Source: Sediminibacterium roseum
Lineage (GTDB): Bacteria; Bacteroidota; Bacteroidia; Chitinophagales; Chitinophagaceae
Assembly (NCBI RefSeq): GCF_009939005.1
Contig: NZ_JAACJS010000002.1
Span: 526,646 to 590,645, forward strand
Direction: 5' to 3'
Length of the DNA stretch: 64,000 nucleotides
Under the pieces are notes generated by a model. That model made no database searches and had not been told where the DNA came from. It saw nothing but the letters and a program-made list of their open reading frames with translations. Made by a program: the position numbers and the translations under genes. Below are positions 54,194 to 63,043 of the stretch, piece by piece (the first letter of the stretch is position 1; every line of letters starts with the position of its first letter).

Positions 54194-54751
54194 ATGCGCA
54201 TAGAAAAAACGATACTGGACGGATGTTTTCTTATTCACGACACCTTTTTCGGGGATGCACGCGGTTATTTTTTTGAGAGTTACAACAGGAAAAAATTCTA
54301 CGAAGCATCGGGGATGGATGTAGACTTCGTGCAGGACAACCAATCCCACTCCCAACGCGGTGTATTGCGCGGGCTTCATTTTCAAACGGGTACTTCGGTA
54401 CAGGCAAAACTGGTCCGGGTGCTCAGGGGTAAAGTGCTGGATGTGGTGGTGGATCTGCGCAAGGCATCGGCCACGTTCGGCCAGCACCTTACGGTAGAGC
54501 TGTCAGAAGAAAGCCGTACACAGCTGTTCGTTCCGCGCGGTTTTGCACACGGTTTTGTAACACTGAGTGAAGAGGCAACTTTTTTTTATAAATGTGACAA
54601 TTATTACGATATTTCCTCAGAGGGCGGGATCATTTACAATGATCAAACGCTCAACATCGACTGGAAGATCTCAAGTGATGAGATCCTTTTGTCAGCGAAG
54701 GATCAAAAGCTGCCTGCGTTCGGTGAAGCTGTAAAGACCATAAATTTTTAA
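54194..54751 (+). CDS. rfbC: dTDP-4-dehydrorhamnose 3,5-epimerase
   Basis: A 185 aa cupin-fold epimerase with [12 protein letters not shown], the [13 protein letters not shown] active-site segment (His in RGLHF) and VPRGFAHGF. It epimerises C3 and C5 of the dTDP-keto sugar. It begins four bases after rfbB and overlaps the first base of rfbA. Confidence 0.95.
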   Translation: MRIEKTILDGCFLIHDTFFGDARGYFFESYNRKKFYEASGMDVDFVQDNQSHSQRGVLRGLHFQTGTSVQAKLVRVLRGKVLDVVVDLRKASATFGQHLTVELSEESRTQLFVPRGFAHGFVTLSEEATFFYKCDNYYDISSEGGIIYNDQTLNIDWKISSDEILLSAKDQKLPAFGEAVKTINF

Positions 54752-55614
54752 TGATGAAAGGTATTATTCTGGCGGGTGGTTCAGGTACGCGTTTGTATCC
54801 TATTACCAAGGGCATCAGTAAACAGCTGATGCCGGTATACGATAAACCGATGATCTATTACCCGTTGTCGGTTCTGATGCTGGCCGGCATCAACGAAGTG
54901 CTCATCATAACCACACCGGAAGATTCGCCGCAGTTCCAGCGTTTGCTGGGCGATGGCGCAGAGCTGGGATGCCGTTTCGAGTACGCGGTACAGGCAGTGC
55001 CCAACGGGCTGGCGCAGGCATTTGTGATCGGCGAAAAATTTGTGGGCAACGACAAAGTGGCTTTGATCCTGGGCGATAATATTTTCTACGGAGCAGGTTT
55101 CAGCAAACTCATTCAATCCTTTGTTGATGTAGATGGAGCGGCTGTTTTTGCATACGAGGTAAATGACCCGGAACGGTATGGCGTGGTTGAATTTGATGAG
55201 AACCGGAATGCGGTCTCCATCGAAGAAAAACCCGCGGTACCACGTTCGAATTATGCCGTTCCCGGCTTGTATTTCTACGATAACAGCGTGGTCTCCATCG
55301 CCAAAACCATGAAACCCTCGGCCCGCGGCGAATACGAGATCACCGATGTAAACCGGGAATACCTCAGGCAGGGGAAACTTAAAGTGGGCATCATGAACCG
55401 CGGCACCGCCTGGCTCGATACCGGCACCTTCGACTCCTTCGCCGATGCCTGCGAGTTTGTTCGCGTGATAGAAAAAAGACAAAGCCAGAAAATCGGGTGC
55501 ATCGAAGAGGTTGCTTACCGGATGGGCTACATCAACCATGCACAATTACTCGGCCTTGCCGATCAATATGCAAAAAGCGGATACGGAGAATACCTGAAAA
55601 ATATACGCAAGTAA
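54751..55614 (+). CDS. rfbA: Glucose-1-phosphate thymidylyltransferase
   Basis: A 287 aa nucleotidyltransferase, [21 protein letters not shown], with the GDGAELGC and [11 protein letters not shown] blocks of RfbA/RmlA. It makes dTDP-glucose for the pathway. Its ATG overlaps the rfbC stop (TAATG), which suggests translational coupling; a second ATG follows directly. The reductase rfbD is not in this window. Confidence 0.95.
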   Translation: MMKGIILAGGSGTRLYPITKGISKQLMPVYDKPMIYYPLSVLMLAGINEVLIITTPEDSPQFQRLLGDGAELGCRFEYAVQAVPNGLAQAFVIGEKFVGNDKVALILGDNIFYGAGFSKLIQSFVDVDGAAVFAYEVNDPERYGVVEFDENRNAVSIEEKPAVPRSNYAVPGLYFYDNSVVSIAKTMKPSARGEYEITDVNREYLRQGKLKVGIMNRGTAWLDTGTFDSFADACEFVRVIEKRQSQKIGCIEEVAYRMGYINHAQLLGLADQYAKSGYGEYLKNIRK

Positions 55615-55636
55615 GATCTTTTTAAAACGGCCAACG

Positions 55637-55644
55637 TATATTTG
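55637..55644 (+). promoter_or_regulatory. TATATTTG -7 element upstream of the MerR/B12 regulator
   Basis: This exact match to TAnnTTTG lies 58 bases upstream of the regulator ATG, in the gap after rfbA. A -33 TTG is not evident. Confidence 0.4.
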
Positions 55645-55701
55645 TGCAATCATTTTTCAGAAAGTTTAAACAAAATTATTTCCGCTGCGTTACTGATTGC
55701 T

Positions 55702-56580
55702 ATGGCTGTTTTTACCATCAAAGACCTCGAAAACCTGTCCGGTATCAAGGCCCATACCATCCGGGTATGGGAGCAACGGTATAATTTTCTCAGCCCGCAG
55801 CGGTCAGACACCAACATCCGCTACTATTCCAACGAAGAGTTACAGAAGATCCTGAATGTGGCCCTGCTCAACAAGTATGGCTTCAAGATCTCGTACATCG
55901 ATAAGATGTCGGAAACCGAGATCAACGAAAAGATCCTCTCCCTGGCGCAGGCGCAGGCGCAGCAGGAAAGGGTGGTGAACGAACTCATCAGCTCGATGAC
56001 CGATCTCAGGATGGATGATTTTGAATCGCGGATAAACGATTACATCAAGACCAGCGGGATCGAAAAAACGATCATGCAGATCCTTTTCCCCTTCCTGGAA
56101 CGCATCGGCATTTTGTGGCTCACCAGCCACATCAACCCCGCCCAGGAGCACCTTGTGAGCAACATGATTCGCCAGAAAATAATCGCGGGGATAGACGGCG
56201 CCAGGAAAGAGCCGCGGTCGGCCAAAACCGTCCTGCTGTTCTTACCCGAAGGCGAACACCATGAAATGGGTCTTTTGTTTATCCATTACCTCCTGAAAAC
56301 AAGGGGCGTAAAAGTGTTGTACCTCGGTGCCAATATCCCGCTGAAAGACGTGGCTTATGTGGCTTCGCTGAAAAATCCCGATATCCTCTACTCGCACCTG
56401 ACCTCCTGCTGCGATAATTTCAATTTCGACAGGTTTATCCTCAACCTGCATAACCGGATGCCCGGCCAGGAGGTTGTTGTTTCCGGGTTGATGACACAGG
56501 CCTACAAAAAGAAGCTTCCACCCGCCATCAGCTTCAAAAAATCACTTTCAGAGGTGATGGAATACATGGAAACCCTGTAA
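55702..56580 (+). CDS. carH: MerR-type regulator with B12-binding domain (CarH/LitR-like)
   Basis: A 292 aa protein with an N-terminal MerR helix-turn-helix (FTIKDLENLSGIKAHTIRVWEQRY) and a C-terminal cobalamin-binding region. The helical part contains Trp139, nine residues, then Glu149-His150 (W-x9-EH), the upper-face B12 motif of CarH. The Rossmann-like part contains Glu185-x-His187-xx-Gly190 (EHHEMG), the ligand His motif. CarH proteins repress carotenoid genes in the dark and release DNA when light breaks the cobalt-carbon bond. Here it stands directly before the sigma factor and crt genes, so it is the likely light/B12 switch of the cluster. I start at 55702 (MAVFTIKDLENL). Confidence 0.88.
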   Translation: MAVFTIKDLENLSGIKAHTIRVWEQRYNFLSPQRSDTNIRYYSNEELQKILNVALLNKYGFKISYIDKMSETEINEKILSLAQAQAQQERVVNELISSMTDLRMDDFESRINDYIKTSGIEKTIMQILFPFLERIGILWLTSHINPAQEHLVSNMIRQKIIAGIDGARKEPRSAKTVLLFLPEGEHHEMGLLFIHYLLKTRGVKVLYLGANIPLKDVAYVASLKNPDILYSHLTSCCDNFNFDRFILNLHNRMPGQEVVVSGLMTQAYKKKLPPAISFKKSLSEVMEYMETL

Positions 56581-56660
56581 AAACGTCGTTCCGGCACCCT
56601 TTTTTAACCTGATAAGGCAGAAATCCCGCAAATGGTAAAGGGTTTGCTCTACCACTATTT

Positions 56661-56668
56661 TAATTTTG
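56661..56668 (+). promoter_or_regulatory. TAATTTTG -7 element upstream of the crt-cluster sigma factor
   Basis: This matches TAnnTTTG and sits 52 bases before the sigma factor ATG at 56721, in the intergenic gap after the B12-type regulator. TTTG at 56643-56646 is a weak -33 candidate. Confidence 0.4.
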
Positions 56669-56720
56669 GGTTTGCATTATTTTGTTTAACTTTATACCCT
56701 CAACTTTTAAACACATCTAT

Positions 56721-57221
56721 ATGTCTAAGATAGAATTTAACGAGATGTTGTTGTCGAACGCCGATTTTTTAAAACCGTTTGCCGTTACGCTTACGCATGA
56801 CAATGAGGCTGCCAAGGATCTTTTCCAGGAAACATTGTACAGGGCGCTTGCGAATAAGGATAAGTATAATGTTGGTACCAATATAAAAGCGTGGTTGTAT
56901 ACCATCATGCGCAATATTTTTATCAATAATTATCGAAAAAAGGCGAAGCAGTCTACTGTTTTCGACAACACGCCCAACGATTTCCTGCTGAACCACAACC
57001 AGGGTGCGGTTGCGAATGCGGCCATAGAAAGCATCAACCTGAAAGAGGTACAGCAGGCGATCTACAATCTCCCGGAAATTTTCCGCAACCCATTCCTGTT
57101 GTATTTCGACGGGTATAAGTACCACGAAATTGCCGATATGCTTGGGGAGCCATTGGGAACGATCAAGAGCCGCATTCACTTTGCGCGCAAATTGCTGAAG
57201 ACGCAGATCGAACGTTATTAA
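56721..57221 (+). CDS. ECF-type sigma factor of the carotenoid cluster
   Basis: A 166 aa sigma-70 family protein with region 2 (NEAAKDLFQETLYRALANKDKY, WLYTIMRNIFINNYRKK) and region 4 (LPEIFRNPFLLYFDGYKYHEIADMLGEPLGTIKSRI as helix-turn-helix). It follows the CarH-like regulator and precedes crtI by 28 bases, so it probably directs transcription of the crt operon. No adjacent anti-sigma gene exists, so control may be by the B12 regulator instead. I start at 56721 (MSKIEFNEM). Confidence 0.9.
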   Translation: MSKIEFNEMLLSNADFLKPFAVTLTHDNEAAKDLFQETLYRALANKDKYNVGTNIKAWLYTIMRNIFINNYRKKAKQSTVFDNTPNDFLLNHNQGAVANAAIESINLKEVQQAIYNLPEIFRNPFLLYFDGYKYHEIADMLGEPLGTIKSRIHFARKLLKTQIERY

Positions 57222-57249
57222 TTCATCCATCAACGTCCTGCGCCATCCT

Positions 57250-58734
57250 TTGAAGAAGAAAGTGATCGTTATCGGAAGCGGGTTCGCGGGCCTTTCGGCT
57301 GCCTCTTTTATGGCAAAGGCCGGATGGGATGTGACGGTCGTTGAAAAGCACGAAACCCCCGGCGGCCGGGCACGGCAGTACTCTTCAGATGGATTTACGT
57401 TCGATATGGGCCCGAGCTGGTACTGGATGCCGGATGTGTTTGAGCGTTATTTTAAACAGTTCGGGAAAAATGTTTCAGATTATTACCGGTTGCAAAGACT
57501 AAACCCGTCGTACCGCGTATATTATAAAGATGGCCCGGTAGACATTCCCGCCGATCTGCCATCCTTGCAACAATTGTTTGATTCCATAGAACCGGGAGCG
57601 GGCAAGCGCCTTTTGAAATTCCTGGAAGAAGCGGAATACAAATACAAAGTGGGCATGCAGAAACTTGTGTTCAAGCCCGGCAGATCATTGACAGAATTTA
57701 TTGATCCAGACCTGGCAAAAGGTTTGTTCCGCCTCGATGTTTTCAGCTCCATGCGCTCGCATGTTGCCAAATATTTCAGGCACCCCAAACTGGTGGAGCT
57801 GATGGAATTTCCCGTGTTGTTCCTGGGCGCACTTCCCGAACGGACACCCGCCTTGTACAGCCTGATGAATTATGCAGACATCAAGGGCGGTACCTGGTAC
57901 CCCGAAGGCGGCATGTATACCATCGTAGATTCCATGTACCGGCTCGCGCAACAGCTCGGCGTTCGCTTTGCTTTTTCAGAAGAGGCAACAGGCATCGTTG
58001 TAGAAAACAATACCGCGAAAAAGATCGTTACGAGGAAACGGGATGGAACATTTTCGGAATACGAAGCAGACGTGATCATCGGTGGAGCCGATTACCATCA
58101 CATCGAAACCGCATTGTTACCGGGCAAATACCGCAGTTATTCGGAAGACTATTGGAACAGCCGTGTAATGGCGCCCAGTTGCCTTTTGTATTATATAGGA
58201 CTGAATAAAAAGATCGATGGACTGCAACACCATTCCCTGTTCTTCGATACTTCTTTTGCTGTGCATGGCAAAGAGATCTATACAACAAAAGAATGGCCAA
58301 GCGATCCCTTATTTTATGTGTGCGCCACTTCTGTTACAGACAGGCACGTGGCACCGCCCGGTTGTGAGAATTTATTTTTACTGGTACCGGTTGCCACGGG
58401 TTTGGCAAACGATACGGAAGCACTGAGAGAAAAATATTTCGGAATGATCATGGGGCGGATGGAAAAACATTTTAACCAGTCGCTGAAAGACTCGGTGATC
58501 TTTAAAAGATCATTTGCACACAGCGATTTTACCAGCGAGTACCACGCGTTCAAGGGCAACGCCTACGGCCTCGCAAACACATTGATGCAAACCGCGGTAC
58601 TAAAGCCATCGTGCCGAAGTAAAAAAGTGAAAAATCTTTTTTATACCGGCCAGCTAACCGTTCCCGGCCCCGGCGTTCCGCCGAGCCTGATCAGCGGAGA
58701 AGTGGTTGCAGGTGAAGTGTTGAAGGCATTCTAA
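57250..58734 (+). CDS. crtI: Phytoene desaturase
   Basis: A 494 aa FAD-dependent desaturase starting at a TTG (57250). It has the N-terminal FAD motif VIGSGFAGLSAASFMAKAG, EKHETPGGRARQY, the MGPSWYWMP block and the C-terminal TVPGPGVPPSLISGE typical of bacterial CrtI. It converts phytoene to lycopene. It begins the crt gene run after the sigma factor. Confidence 0.93.
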   Translation: MKKKVIVIGSGFAGLSAASFMAKAGWDVTVVEKHETPGGRARQYSSDGFTFDMGPSWYWMPDVFERYFKQFGKNVSDYYRLQRLNPSYRVYYKDGPVDIPADLPSLQQLFDSIEPGAGKRLLKFLEEAEYKYKVGMQKLVFKPGRSLTEFIDPDLAKGLFRLDVFSSMRSHVAKYFRHPKLVELMEFPVLFLGALPERTPALYSLMNYADIKGGTWYPEGGMYTIVDSMYRLAQQLGVRFAFSEEATGIVVENNTAKKIVTRKRDGTFSEYEADVIIGGADYHHIETALLPGKYRSYSEDYWNSRVMAPSCLLYYIGLNKKIDGLQHHSLFFDTSFAVHGKEIYTTKEWPSDPLFYVCATSVTDRHVAPPGCENLFLLVPVATGLANDTEALREKYFGMIMGRMEKHFNQSLKDSVIFKRSFAHSDFTSEYHAFKGNAYGLANTLMQTAVLKPSCRSKKVKNLFYTGQLTVPGPGVPPSLISGEVVAGEVLKAF

Positions 58735-58835
58735 GCAGGAAATATTTGAGATCGATCCATATTAAGTTGAAGGACGGAAAACCGGTCCCTGAACGATTTG
58801 CAATTTTTCAATCAAGAAATTCCAAAACCAAACAC

Positions 58836-59672
58836 ATGATAGACCTGTTTCATCAAGTGAGCCAGGAGTGCAGCAGGATCACCACGGAGAGATACAGCAC
58901 CAGCTTTTCTTCGGCGATCCGTTTACTGCACAAAGACATGCGTGCACCCGTTTTCAACGTATACGGCTTTGTCCGCTTTGCGGATGAGATCGTGGATACG
59001 TTTCATGCATACGACAAGGCCGCACTGCTGAACGAGCTCAAGGAAGAAACGTTCCGCGCCATAGAACGCGGCATCAGCGTAAATCCCGTGCTCAACAGTT
59101 TTCAGTTGACGGTGAACGAGTATTCAATTGATCATGCATTGATCCAATCGTTCTTCCACAGCATGGAACTCGATCTCAACAAATACAATTACGACCGCGC
59201 GGGTTATGATGAATACATTTATGGAAGCGCGGAAGTAGTGGGGTTGATGTGCCTGCAGATCTTCTGCGAAGGCGATCGATCAACCTATGAAAAACTAAAA
59301 CCGTACGCACGCAGCCTCGGCGCCGCCTTTCAGAAAGTGAATTTTTTACGTGATGTAAAGGCCGACCTGGAAGGGCTGGAGCGCGTTTACTTTCCCGGCT
59401 GCGATCTTCGTAACTTTACGGCGGCCGACAAGGCTTCGATCGAAAACGAGATACAGAAAGATTTTGAGAATGCATTTAACGGGATCGTGATGCTGCCGGC
59501 AAAAGCAAGGTTTGGCGTGTATGTGGCTTACAGGTATTACCTCTCCCTGTTCAGGAAGATCAGGAAGATGAAACCGCAACACATTTTGCAGGACAGGATC
59601 CGCATCCCCGATTACCTTAAGATTTTTATCGTTGCCAATGCCGGCATACGCAGCCAGTTGAACCTGCTGTAA
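58836..59672 (+). CDS. crtB: Phytoene synthase
   Basis: A 278 aa squalene/phytoene synthase with the two Asp-rich substrate motifs FADEIVD (near 50) and DVKADLEGLERVYFP (near 175). It joins two geranylgeranyl diphosphates to phytoene. The start at 58836 (MIDLFHQVSQECSRITT) fits the family; the frame upstream to 58746 is unrelated. The geranylgeranyl diphosphate synthase gene crtE is not in the window. Confidence 0.94.
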   Translation: MIDLFHQVSQECSRITTERYSTSFSSAIRLLHKDMRAPVFNVYGFVRFADEIVDTFHAYDKAALLNELKEETFRAIERGISVNPVLNSFQLTVNEYSIDHALIQSFFHSMELDLNKYNYDRAGYDEYIYGSAEVVGLMCLQIFCEGDRSTYEKLKPYARSLGAAFQKVNFLRDVKADLEGLERVYFPGCDLRNFTAADKASIENEIQKDFENAFNGIVMLPAKARFGVYVAYRYYLSLFRKIRKMKPQHILQDRIRIPDYLKIFIVANAGIRSQLNLL

Positions 59673-59699
59673 CCATTATTCAACCAAGAGACCCAACGA

Positions 59700-60212
59700 A
59701 TGGAAGAGGTGATATTAGTAGACGAACAGGACGTGTCAACCGGAACCATGCCCAAACTGGAAGCGCACGAAAAAGCCGTATTGCACAGGGCCTTCAGCAT
59801 TTTCATCTTTAATTCCAAAGGCGAGATGCTGCTGCAGCAGCGCGCGCAGAACAAATACCACAGCGCAGGTTTGTGGAGCAATACCTGTTGCAGTCACCCG
59901 CGCCCCGGTGAAGACACCGCCACTGCCGCTTTGCGCAGGCTAAAAGAAGAAATGGGGTTTGAAACGGAACTGGAAAAAGTATTCGATTTTGTTTACAAAG
60001 CCTCTTTTGAAAATGGCCTCACCGAACATGAGTTTGACCATGTATTTGTTGGTTACCACGATGGCGCAGTTTATCCCGACAAGAACGAAGCGGCCGGCTA
60101 CGCATTTACGTCGGTGAACGAAATTGAAAGATTGTTGAAATCGCAGCCTGAATTGTTCACGGCATGGTTCCACATTGCGTTTCCTAAAGTAAAGGAATGG
60201 CGTGAATCGTGA
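59700..60212 (+). CDS. idi: Isopentenyl-diphosphate delta-isomerase (type 1)
   Basis: A 170 aa Nudix-fold isomerase that converts isopentenyl to dimethylallyl diphosphate. It shows the metal and active-site blocks NTCCSHPRPGE (catalytic Cys) and LRRLKEEMGFETELE, followed by FEVDHVF-like NEFDHVFVG. Its place between crtB and crtD shows that precursor supply is coregulated with pigment synthesis. Confidence 0.93.
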   Translation: MEEVILVDEQDVSTGTMPKLEAHEKAVLHRAFSIFIFNSKGEMLLQQRAQNKYHSAGLWSNTCCSHPRPGEDTATAALRRLKEEMGFETELEKVFDFVYKASFENGLTEHEFDHVFVGYHDGAVYPDKNEAAGYAFTSVNEIERLLKSQPELFTAWFHIAFPKVKEWRES

Positions 60213-60250
60213 ACAGCCAGTGATAGTGGGCCAATCGCAATAACAAAAAA

Positions 60251-61762
60251 ATGGATCATACAGAATCAAATCATCCGCCACATGCAATCATCATCGGCGC
60301 CGGCATCGCAGGTATTGCGGGCGCAATAAGGCTGGCCGTGCAGGGGTTTGCCGTTTCTGTATTCGAAAAGAACGATTACCCGGGTGGCAAACTCAGCCAA
60401 CTGGTCAACGGCGATTTTTATTTCGATGCCGGCCCCAGCCTGTTTACACAACCTCACCTGGTAAAGGAAGTTTTTGACCTGGCAGGCGAGAAAATGGAAG
60501 ATCATTTTTCTTACACACAGGTCCCCGTCTCCTGCCATTACTTTTACGAAGATGGAACCCGGTTAAAAGCCTACGCAGACCACGATCTGTTTGCCAAAGA
60601 ACTGAATGAAAAGTTGGGGGAAGAAGAAAACAAATTATCGTCGTACCTCAACAGGTCGGGCAGGATCTACAACGACATCGGTAAAGTATTTCTCAATCAC
60701 TCTTTACACAAAAGGTCCACGGCTTTTCAAAAGAGTGTTTTCAAAGCGCTGAAAGCTACGCGTTTTTCATACCTCTTCGGAACGATGCACGACATGAATG
60801 CGTCCCATTTTAAAAATGAGAAGACGGTGCAGTTGTTCGACCGCTATGCAACCTACAACGGGAGCAACCCCTACCGCGCGCCCGGGATGCTGAGCCTTAT
60901 CCCGCATGTGGAACACAACGAAGGGGTGTTTTACCCGAAAGGCGGGATGATCAGCATTACGAATGCATTGATCAGTCTTGCCGAAAAAAAAGGCGTAAAG
61001 TTCTATTTCGGCGCCGCGGTGCAGCGCATCATTTTCCACGATAATAAAGTACACGGTATTGTTGTGAATGATGAGAACATCGCAGCAGACATTGTAGTAA
61101 GCAACATGGACGTGTATTTTACCTACAAACACCTGTTGAACCGTGAACACAGCGCCCACAAAGTATTAAAACAGGAGCGAAGCAGCAGTGCCTTGATCTT
61201 TTATTGGGGAATGAAGAAGGAGTTTCCGCAACTCGGGCTTCACAACATTTTCTTTGCAAAAGATTACAAGGCGGAATTCGATCATCTTTTCCGTTTGAAA
61301 AAAATATATGCCGATCCCACGGTCTATATCAACATAACCAGCAAATGCGAACCGGGCATGCATGCCCCGGAAGGAAAGGAAAACTGGTTTGTGATGGTGA
61401 ATGCGCCGGCCAATACAGGGCAGGATTGGCAAGCCTACCGCAACAGCTACCGCGAAACGATCATAGCCAAGCTCAACAGGATATTGAACGATGACATCGG
61501 CAAATACATCGAAACCGAAGATGTGCTTGACCCTGTATCCGTCGAGTCGAAAACAGGGTCGTACATGGGGTCGTTGTATGGAACAAGTTCCAACTCGAGA
61601 ATGGCGGCGTTTTTGCGCCATCCGAATTTCAGTAAAAAAATAAAAGGTTTGTATTTTGTAGGAGGGAGCGTTCACCCCGGCGGTGGCATACCTTTGTGCC
61701 TCCAGAGCGCGCGCATTATGGGCGGGCTGGTACAGGAAGACCAAAAAGGAAAAAAGCATTGA
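60251..61762 (+). CDS. crtD: CrtI-family desaturase, probable 1-hydroxycarotenoid 3,4-desaturase
   Basis: A 503 aa paralogue of crtI, with the FAD motif IIGAGIAGIAGAIRLAVQG, EKNDYPGGKLSQL and the C-terminal VGGSVHPGGGIPLCLQSAR. The GPSLFTQPHLV segment and pairing with a CruF-like hydratase favour CrtD, which introduces the 3,4 double bond of a 1-hydroxylated carotenoid. The exact substrate is an inference from context. Its stop overlaps the TTG start of the next gene by four bases. Confidence 0.85.
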   Translation: MDHTESNHPPHAIIIGAGIAGIAGAIRLAVQGFAVSVFEKNDYPGGKLSQLVNGDFYFDAGPSLFTQPHLVKEVFDLAGEKMEDHFSYTQVPVSCHYFYEDGTRLKAYADHDLFAKELNEKLGEEENKLSSYLNRSGRIYNDIGKVFLNHSLHKRSTAFQKSVFKALKATRFSYLFGTMHDMNASHFKNEKTVQLFDRYATYNGSNPYRAPGMLSLIPHVEHNEGVFYPKGGMISITNALISLAEKKGVKFYFGAAVQRIIFHDNKVHGIVVNDENIAADIVVSNMDVYFTYKHLLNREHSAHKVLKQERSSSALIFYWGMKKEFPQLGLHNIFFAKDYKAEFDHLFRLKKIYADPTVYINITSKCEPGMHAPEGKENWFVMVNAPANTGQDWQAYRNSYRETIIAKLNRILNDDIGKYIETEDVLDPVSVESKTGSYMGSLYGTSSNSRMAAFLRHPNFSKKIKGLYFVGGSVHPGGGIPLCLQSARIMGGLVQEDQKGKKH

Positions 61763-62445
61763 AGCCATCACGGTCAAATATTGCCATTTTTATAGCGCTG
61801 CTGTTTCATGTGAGCGGGTTTGTGGGGATGGTGTTTACGCCATACAAAAACTGGTTCGTTCAAAATACGCCGTTGAACCTTTGCCTGATGGCCGCACTCA
61901 TCATCTGGACACACGAAGAAAAGAACCTGTCGTTCTATTTCTTTTTCGCCATCGCTTTTCTCGTTGGCATGGGAACGGAAATGATCGGCGTCAATACCGG
62001 CAAGCTTTTTGGATCGTATGAATATGGCGGCACACTGGGCCCGAAGTTCAACAACGTGCCATGGCTCATCGGGCTGAACTGGGTTGTGGTGATCTTTTGT
62101 GTTGCGGCCGTGATGCAAAAGATCTTCGCATGGATGAAGCGAAAAATGGAAGGGCAGCAAACGGTTATGCCAAAACGCATCCAAACCCTTTCATTGCTTG
62201 TAGACGGCGCCACGCTGGCGGCTTTTTTTGACTGGGTGATGGAGCCTGTTGCCATCAAACTCGGTTACTGGCAATGGAAAAACAACGAGGTGCCGTTGTA
62301 CAATTATGTTTGCTGGTTCGCGATCAGTTTTGTTTTATTGCTCATCATGCGTTGGATGCGCTTTCAGAAGGCCAACCATTTTGCGGTACAGTTGTTTATC
62401 ATCCAGTTGCTGTTTTTTATGGCGCTCAGAATTTATTTGGTATGA
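61759..62445 (+). CDS. cruF: Carotenoid biosynthesis membrane protein (CruF-like hydratase)
   Basis: A 228 aa protein with six or seven transmembrane helices of the DUF422 family. It contains GTEMIGVNTGKLFGSYEYG and FFDWVMEPVAIKLGYWQW, the family's hallmark segments. CruF adds water to the 1,2 double bond of the psi end of carotenoids. It starts at TTG 61759, overlapping the crtD stop, and its own TGA overlaps the crtZ ATG, so translation is coupled. It could also be a closely related BisR-type enzyme. Confidence 0.85.
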   Translation: MKPSRSNIAIFIALLFHVSGFVGMVFTPYKNWFVQNTPLNLCLMAALIIWTHEEKNLSFYFFFAIAFLVGMGTEMIGVNTGKLFGSYEYGGTLGPKFNNVPWLIGLNWVVVIFCVAAVMQKIFAWMKRKMEGQQTVMPKRIQTLSLLVDGATLAAFFDWVMEPVAIKLGYWQWKNNEVPLYNYVCWFAISFVLLLIMRWMRFQKANHFAVQLFIIQLLFFMALRIYLV

Positions 62446-62915
62446 TCGGGTACATTTTCATAACACTGGTTACATTCTGCGGAATGGAAGGCATTACATG
62501 GCTCACGCATCGCTATGTGATGCATGGTTTCCTGTGGTACCTGCACGAGGATCATCACAAGAAAGGGCCTGGTTTTTTTGAAAAGAACGATGCCTTCTTC
62601 ATCATTTTTGCGATACCCAGCTGGCTGTGCATCATGTTGGGAAGTATGAACCAGGCCTGGTGGGTAGTAAGCATCGGGGCGGGGATCGCATTGTACGGGC
62701 TTGCCTATTTTCTTGTACACGAAGTGATCATCCACCAGCGTTTCAAATGGTTCACAAGAAGCAACAACAGGTACATCAAGGCCATACGATGGGCGCATAA
62801 AATGCACCACAAGCATTTAGACAAACACGAAGGCGAAAGCTTTGGTATGCTGCTGGTGGCAAAAAAATATTGGGACAAAGTAAGGAAAGATGAAAAGGCC
62901 GCGAAACGTGGATAG
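62442..62915 (+). CDS. crtZ: Beta-carotene hydroxylase
   Basis: A 157 aa membrane di-iron hydroxylase with His-rich motifs HRYVMHGFLWYLHEDHH, HEVIIHQRF and HKMHHKH, and four membrane helices. It hydroxylates C3 of a beta ring. Its ATG (62442) overlaps the stop of the CruF-like gene by four bases (ATGA). Confidence 0.93.
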   Translation: MIGYIFITLVTFCGMEGITWLTHRYVMHGFLWYLHEDHHKKGPGFFEKNDAFFIIFAIPSWLCIMLGSMNQAWWVVSIGAGIALYGLAYFLVHEVIIHQRFKWFTRSNNRYIKAIRWAHKMHHKHLDKHEGESFGMLLVAKKYWDKVRKDEKAAKRG

Positions 62916-63043
62916 CCCAACCGGCCGGAAATAAGCTTTTTAATTTCTATAAACGTTTACCTTTATTTTGCCCGTATCCTGGCGCAACACAGTTGCCCGG
63001 CCGCCGCAACCAGGGCGACCAAAACAGTCAGGTAATTCATCAT

